Position numbers and translations under genes: made by a program. The notes under the pieces were generated by a model. That model was given only the letters and a program-made list of their open reading frames with translations. It did not search any database and had not been told where the DNA came from. Positions 23,346 through 25,472 of a stretch of 25,472 nt of DNA are shown here, one piece after another. How positions within the stretch are numbered: position 1 is the first letter of the stretch; the number at the start of each line of letters is the position of its first letter. Origin of the DNA: an uncultured Pelagibacteraceae bacterium (GTDB taxonomy: Bacteria; Pseudomonadota; Alphaproteobacteria; Pelagibacterales; Pelagibacteraceae); assembly GCA_913052435.1 (NCBI GenBank), contig CAJXDV010000002.1:1-25472 (forward strand). Direction: 5' to 3'.

Positions 23346-24641
23346 ATGGCTTTAAATAAAAAGAATTTAGATAATTTATTTTATATTTTTGTTGCAACTC
23401 ATTTAATCATTTGGACCTTGATTCCAGCTTTAACAAATAACAATTTACCCCTTGATACAATTGAAGCGCTAGCCTGGGGAAGTAATTTAGACTGGGGATT
23501 TAATAAACACCCCCCCATGAGCGCATTTGCTGTTGAAATTCTTTATCAAATCTTTGGATCAAAAGATTGGGCTTATTATTTATTGAGTCAAATTTGTGTA
23601 ATTATTTCATTTATTGTTATTTTTAAATTTGCAGAAGATTTTTTTAAAAATAAAGTTTTTTGTTTATTATCTGTTTTAATATTAGAAGGAATTTACTTTT
23701 ACAATTTCACAACTCCTGAATTTAATGTGAATGTTTGCTTGATGCCTTTCTGGGCACTAACAGTTTTATTTTTGTGGAGAGGAGTAACGGAAAATCAATA
23801 TTCAGATTGGTTTTGGTTTGGTTTGTTTTCAGCATTAGGTTTTTTATCTAAATACTTATTTATCTATCTTGGCCTAGCGATAGATATTTATTTAATTTAT
23901 TTGATTTATACAAAGAAAATTGATTTTAAATGTATTTTATCTCTAGTTCCTTTTTTTATAGTTTTATTACCTCATTTAATTTGGCTAACTGAAAATGACT
24001 ACATAACAATTACTTATGGCCTTCACAGAACAGGCGGTGGAGATCAAAGCATTTTAGATCATATTATTCATCCGATAATCTTTTTAGGAAAACAAATTGG
24101 AATATTAATACCTTTCTTATTAATGATTTTCTTATTAATTTCTAAAATAAAAACTAAAATCAGTTTTAAAGACGATAAATTATTATTTTTATTGGCAATA
24201 AATATTATTCCTATGGCTTTGGTGTTGTTAACTTCTATAATTATGGGAGTTAAAATTAGAACAATGTGGATGACACCTTTTTATTTATTCTTTGGTGTTT
24301 TAGCGATATATATTTTTCAATCACAAATTAATTTAAATAAATTAAAAAGTTTTGCTACAGTATTTATAATTTTATTTATTTTTTCTCCATTTGCTTATGC
24401 TTATGTTTCAATTACTCAAACAGATAAAAGAACTGATTACCAAGGAAAAAAATTTGCCGAAGAAGTTCAAAAAATTTGGAATAAAAAATATAATACAGAT
24501 ATAAAGTTTGTTTATGGGGATGAGTGGATTGCAGGAAATTTATCTTATCATTTAAAATCAAGACCTGAATGGAATAGAGAAGCAAAATGCTGCAAAGTTT
24601 CTGATGGTGTAAATACAATGAATTTAAATGATCGAAAATAA
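23346..24641 (+). CDS. GT39-family (ArnT-like) membrane glycosyltransferase
   Basis: GT39/ArnT-like proteins are multi-pass inner-membrane enzymes that take sugars from polyprenyl-phosphate carriers and attach them to lipids or proteins on the periplasmic side. From the ATG at 23346 the protein has 431 residues and about ten hydrophobic segments. The first periplasmic loop, LPLDTIEALAWGSNLDWGFN followed by KHPP, is the family's catalytic-acid motif. A second segment, PEFNVNVCLMPFWALTVLFLW, also fits. YGDEWIAGNLSYHLKSRPEW begins the periplasmic C-terminal domain. The protein ends soon after, in REAKCCKVSDGVNTMNLNDRK, which looks short for that domain. The 3' end overlaps the next gene by 14 bases. 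The sugar and acceptor are unknown. Confidence 0.82.
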   Translation: MALNKKNLDNLFYIFVATHLIIWTLIPALTNNNLPLDTIEALAWGSNLDWGFNKHPPMSAFAVEILYQIFGSKDWAYYLLSQICVIISFIVIFKFAEDFFKNKVFCLLSVLILEGIYFYNFTTPEFNVNVCLMPFWALTVLFLWRGVTENQYSDWFWFGLFSALGFLSKYLFIYLGLAIDIYLIYLIYTKKIDFKCILSLVPFFIVLLPHLIWLTENDYITITYGLHRTGGGDQSILDHIIHPIIFLGKQIGILIPFLLMIFLLISKIKTKISFKDDKLLFLLAINIIPMALVLLTSIIMGVKIRTMWMTPFYLFFGVLAIYIFQSQINLNKLKSFATVFIILFIFSPFAYAYVSITQTDKRTDYQGKKFAEEVQKIWNKKYNTDIKFVYGDEWIAGNLSYHLKSRPEWNREAKCCKVSDGVNTMNLNDRK

Positions 24642-25296
24642 ATTAAGATTTTTCTTTAGACATCAGATCTGGCACTTGGGTGGTACTATTGTATTATTTT
24701 ATATAGGAGTTCAACTTATTGATCTTGAAAGTAATACGAACTCTTTTCTTGGTATAAGTGCCTTAAGCTGGTTTATGATTGCTATGACTATTCCATTAAT
24801 TCATCAAACTTATGTATGGGTCTGCTGGAGATCAGAAATATGTTGGAAATCAATAAGCAATACCATTGGATTTAAAGGATATTTAATAATTTTTTTTATT
24901 TTAATTATTTCAAGACTTTCAGCTATTGTTTTATGCTTTGTTGATTATGGTTCCTTATATAAACCCGGATTGTTGGCTTGGATCTTATCAATAATTTTAT
25001 TTATTCCAGGCGTTTACACAATGTACTCAGTAAAAAAATACTTTGGATTTTTAAGAGCCGCTGGAGCTGATCATTTTGATATAAAATACAGAGACATGCC
25101 ATTTGAAAGAAGAGGAATTTTTAAATGGACTCCAAATGCCATGTATGTTTTTGGAATCGGAATTCCTTTTGCTTTTGCAGTTGCAACAGGCTCTCAATCA
25201 ATGTTTGTAGTTGCAATTTATACTTATATTTCTATTTGGTTACATTATTTTTGTACTGAAAAAGAAGATTTTAAAGTAATTTACAAAGTTAATTAA
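24628..25296 (+). CDS. Membrane protein resembling PEMT/ICMT-type lipid methyltransferases
   Basis: The 222-residue protein has about five or six membrane segments (for example near residues 17-30, 43-60, 85-106, 114-132 and 177-200). The C-terminal half carries RRGIFKWTPNAMYVFGIG, like the RxPxYxG block of phospholipid N-methyltransferases and isoprenylcysteine carboxyl methyltransferases, and an LHYFCTEKEDFKVIY ending, like the family's late E-x-D/E SAM-binding motif. On these grounds I infer a SAM-dependent methyltransferase acting on a lipid or membrane substrate, with moderate confidence. It overlaps the upstream GT39 gene by 14 bases, and its stop is followed at once by the ATG of a tiny ORF. 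It therefore belongs to the same unit of envelope genes. Confidence 0.55.
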   Translation: MIENKLRFFFRHQIWHLGGTIVLFYIGVQLIDLESNTNSFLGISALSWFMIAMTIPLIHQTYVWVCWRSEICWKSISNTIGFKGYLIIFFILIISRLSAIVLCFVDYGSLYKPGLLAWILSIILFIPGVYTMYSVKKYFGFLRAAGADHFDIKYRDMPFERRGIFKWTPNAMYVFGIGIPFAFAVATGSQSMFVVAIYTYISIWLHYFCTEKEDFKVIYKVN

Positions 25297-25398
25297 ATGA
25301 AAAAAATATTATTTGTTGTTTCAATTGTTGCTTTAATAGAAGTATCTGGACACGGATTTTTTACTTCCTCATTTAGATTAACAAACTCAGTAAATTAA
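25297..25398 (+). CDS. 33-residue hydrophobic-start small protein, unrecognised
   Basis: This ORF begins directly after the TAA of the methyltransferase-like gene. Its TAA overlaps the next ATG by one base (TAATG), exactly the spacing used by real genes in this window. The peptide starts MKKILFVVSIVALIEVSGHG, which looks like a signal peptide or single membrane anchor, and continues FFTSSFRLTNSVN. No family is recognised. It may be a real small membrane or secreted protein of the glycosyltransferase unit, or a translational bridge between the two neighbours. The perfect fit between both neighbours argues against chance. Confidence 0.55.
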   Translation: MKKILFVVSIVALIEVSGHGFFTSSFRLTNSVN

Positions 25399-25472
25399 TG
25401 AAGATAATAATTTTAGCTCCTATTTATAATGATTGGAAATCAGCATCAAAACTTATAGAAGAAATTAATTCT
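25398..25472 (+). CDS. Glycosyltransferase family 2 (3' end beyond window)
   Basis: Only the first 25 codons are present: MKIIILAPIYNDWKSASKLI and then EEINS. The start is the classic GT2 N-terminus, a short beta strand followed by P-x-YN, as in polyprenyl-phosphate sugar synthases and other GT-A enzymes. A GT2 that loads a sugar onto undecaprenyl phosphate would be a natural partner for the GT39 enzyme upstream. The start codon overlaps the small ORF's stop by one base. Confidence 0.75.
   Translation, partial: MKIIILAPIYNDWKSASKLIEEINS

Overview
The window is a very AT-rich, densely packed bacterial chromosome segment. Gene order, protein content and architecture point to the SAR11 clade (Pelagibacterales, Alphaproteobacteria) or a very close relative. 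The evidence is genes that touch or overlap at most junctions, almost no intergenic DNA (the longest gap is about 217 bases), a proteorhodopsin followed by ferredoxin and ferredoxin reductase, alphaproteobacterial-type DksA and dihydroorotase, and the murB-ddl-ftsQ-ftsA-lpxC-bamD-ligA order. I saw no tRNA, rRNA, CRISPR array, insertion sequence or phage gene.

Layout. (1) Positions 1-7491, plus strand: the end of the cell-wall and division cluster (5'-truncated murB, ddl, ftsQ, ftsA), then lpxC (lipid A), bamD (outer-membrane assembly) and ligA (DNA ligase). ftsZ, usually between ftsA and lpxC, and recN, often between bamD and ligA, are both missing. (2) 7483-11201, minus strand: a UvrD/PcrA helicase coupled to an aminopeptidase P. 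(3) 11237-15307: an AsmA-family envelope protein, fumarase C, a small MazG/PRA-PH-like pyrophosphohydrolase, and a YgfZ-type folate-binding protein. (4) 15351-17605: a dihydroorotase-family amidohydrolase and a PuuE-type allantoinase/polysaccharide deacetylase whose conserved C-terminus lies in another frame after a six-T run. (5) 17602-19829, minus strand: an SMR efflux protein and propionyl-CoA synthetase. (6) 19830-22853: a roughly 217-base divergent regulatory region, a proteorhodopsin with Gln at the spectral-tuning position (blue-type), a strong intrinsic terminator, then ferredoxin, ferredoxin-NADP reductase and a nu-class-like GST joined by 1- and 4-base overlaps. (7) 22850-23266, minus strand: DksA. 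(8) 23346-25472: an ArnT-like GT39 glycosyltransferase, a PEMT/ICMT-like membrane methyltransferase, an unrecognised 33-residue ORF and the start of a GT2 glycosyltransferase, all tightly coupled and probably an envelope or glycolipid modification unit.

The most notable points are: the blue-tuned rhodopsin with a terminator sitting just ahead of a redox operon that has no room for its own promoter; the missing ftsZ beside an FtsA with atypical nucleotide-binding loops; the frameshift in the puuE-like gene; the Gln-for-His change in the amidohydrolase metal motif; and the tiny ORF in the glycosyltransferase cassette. All functional assignments come from reading motifs by eye; no database search was run.
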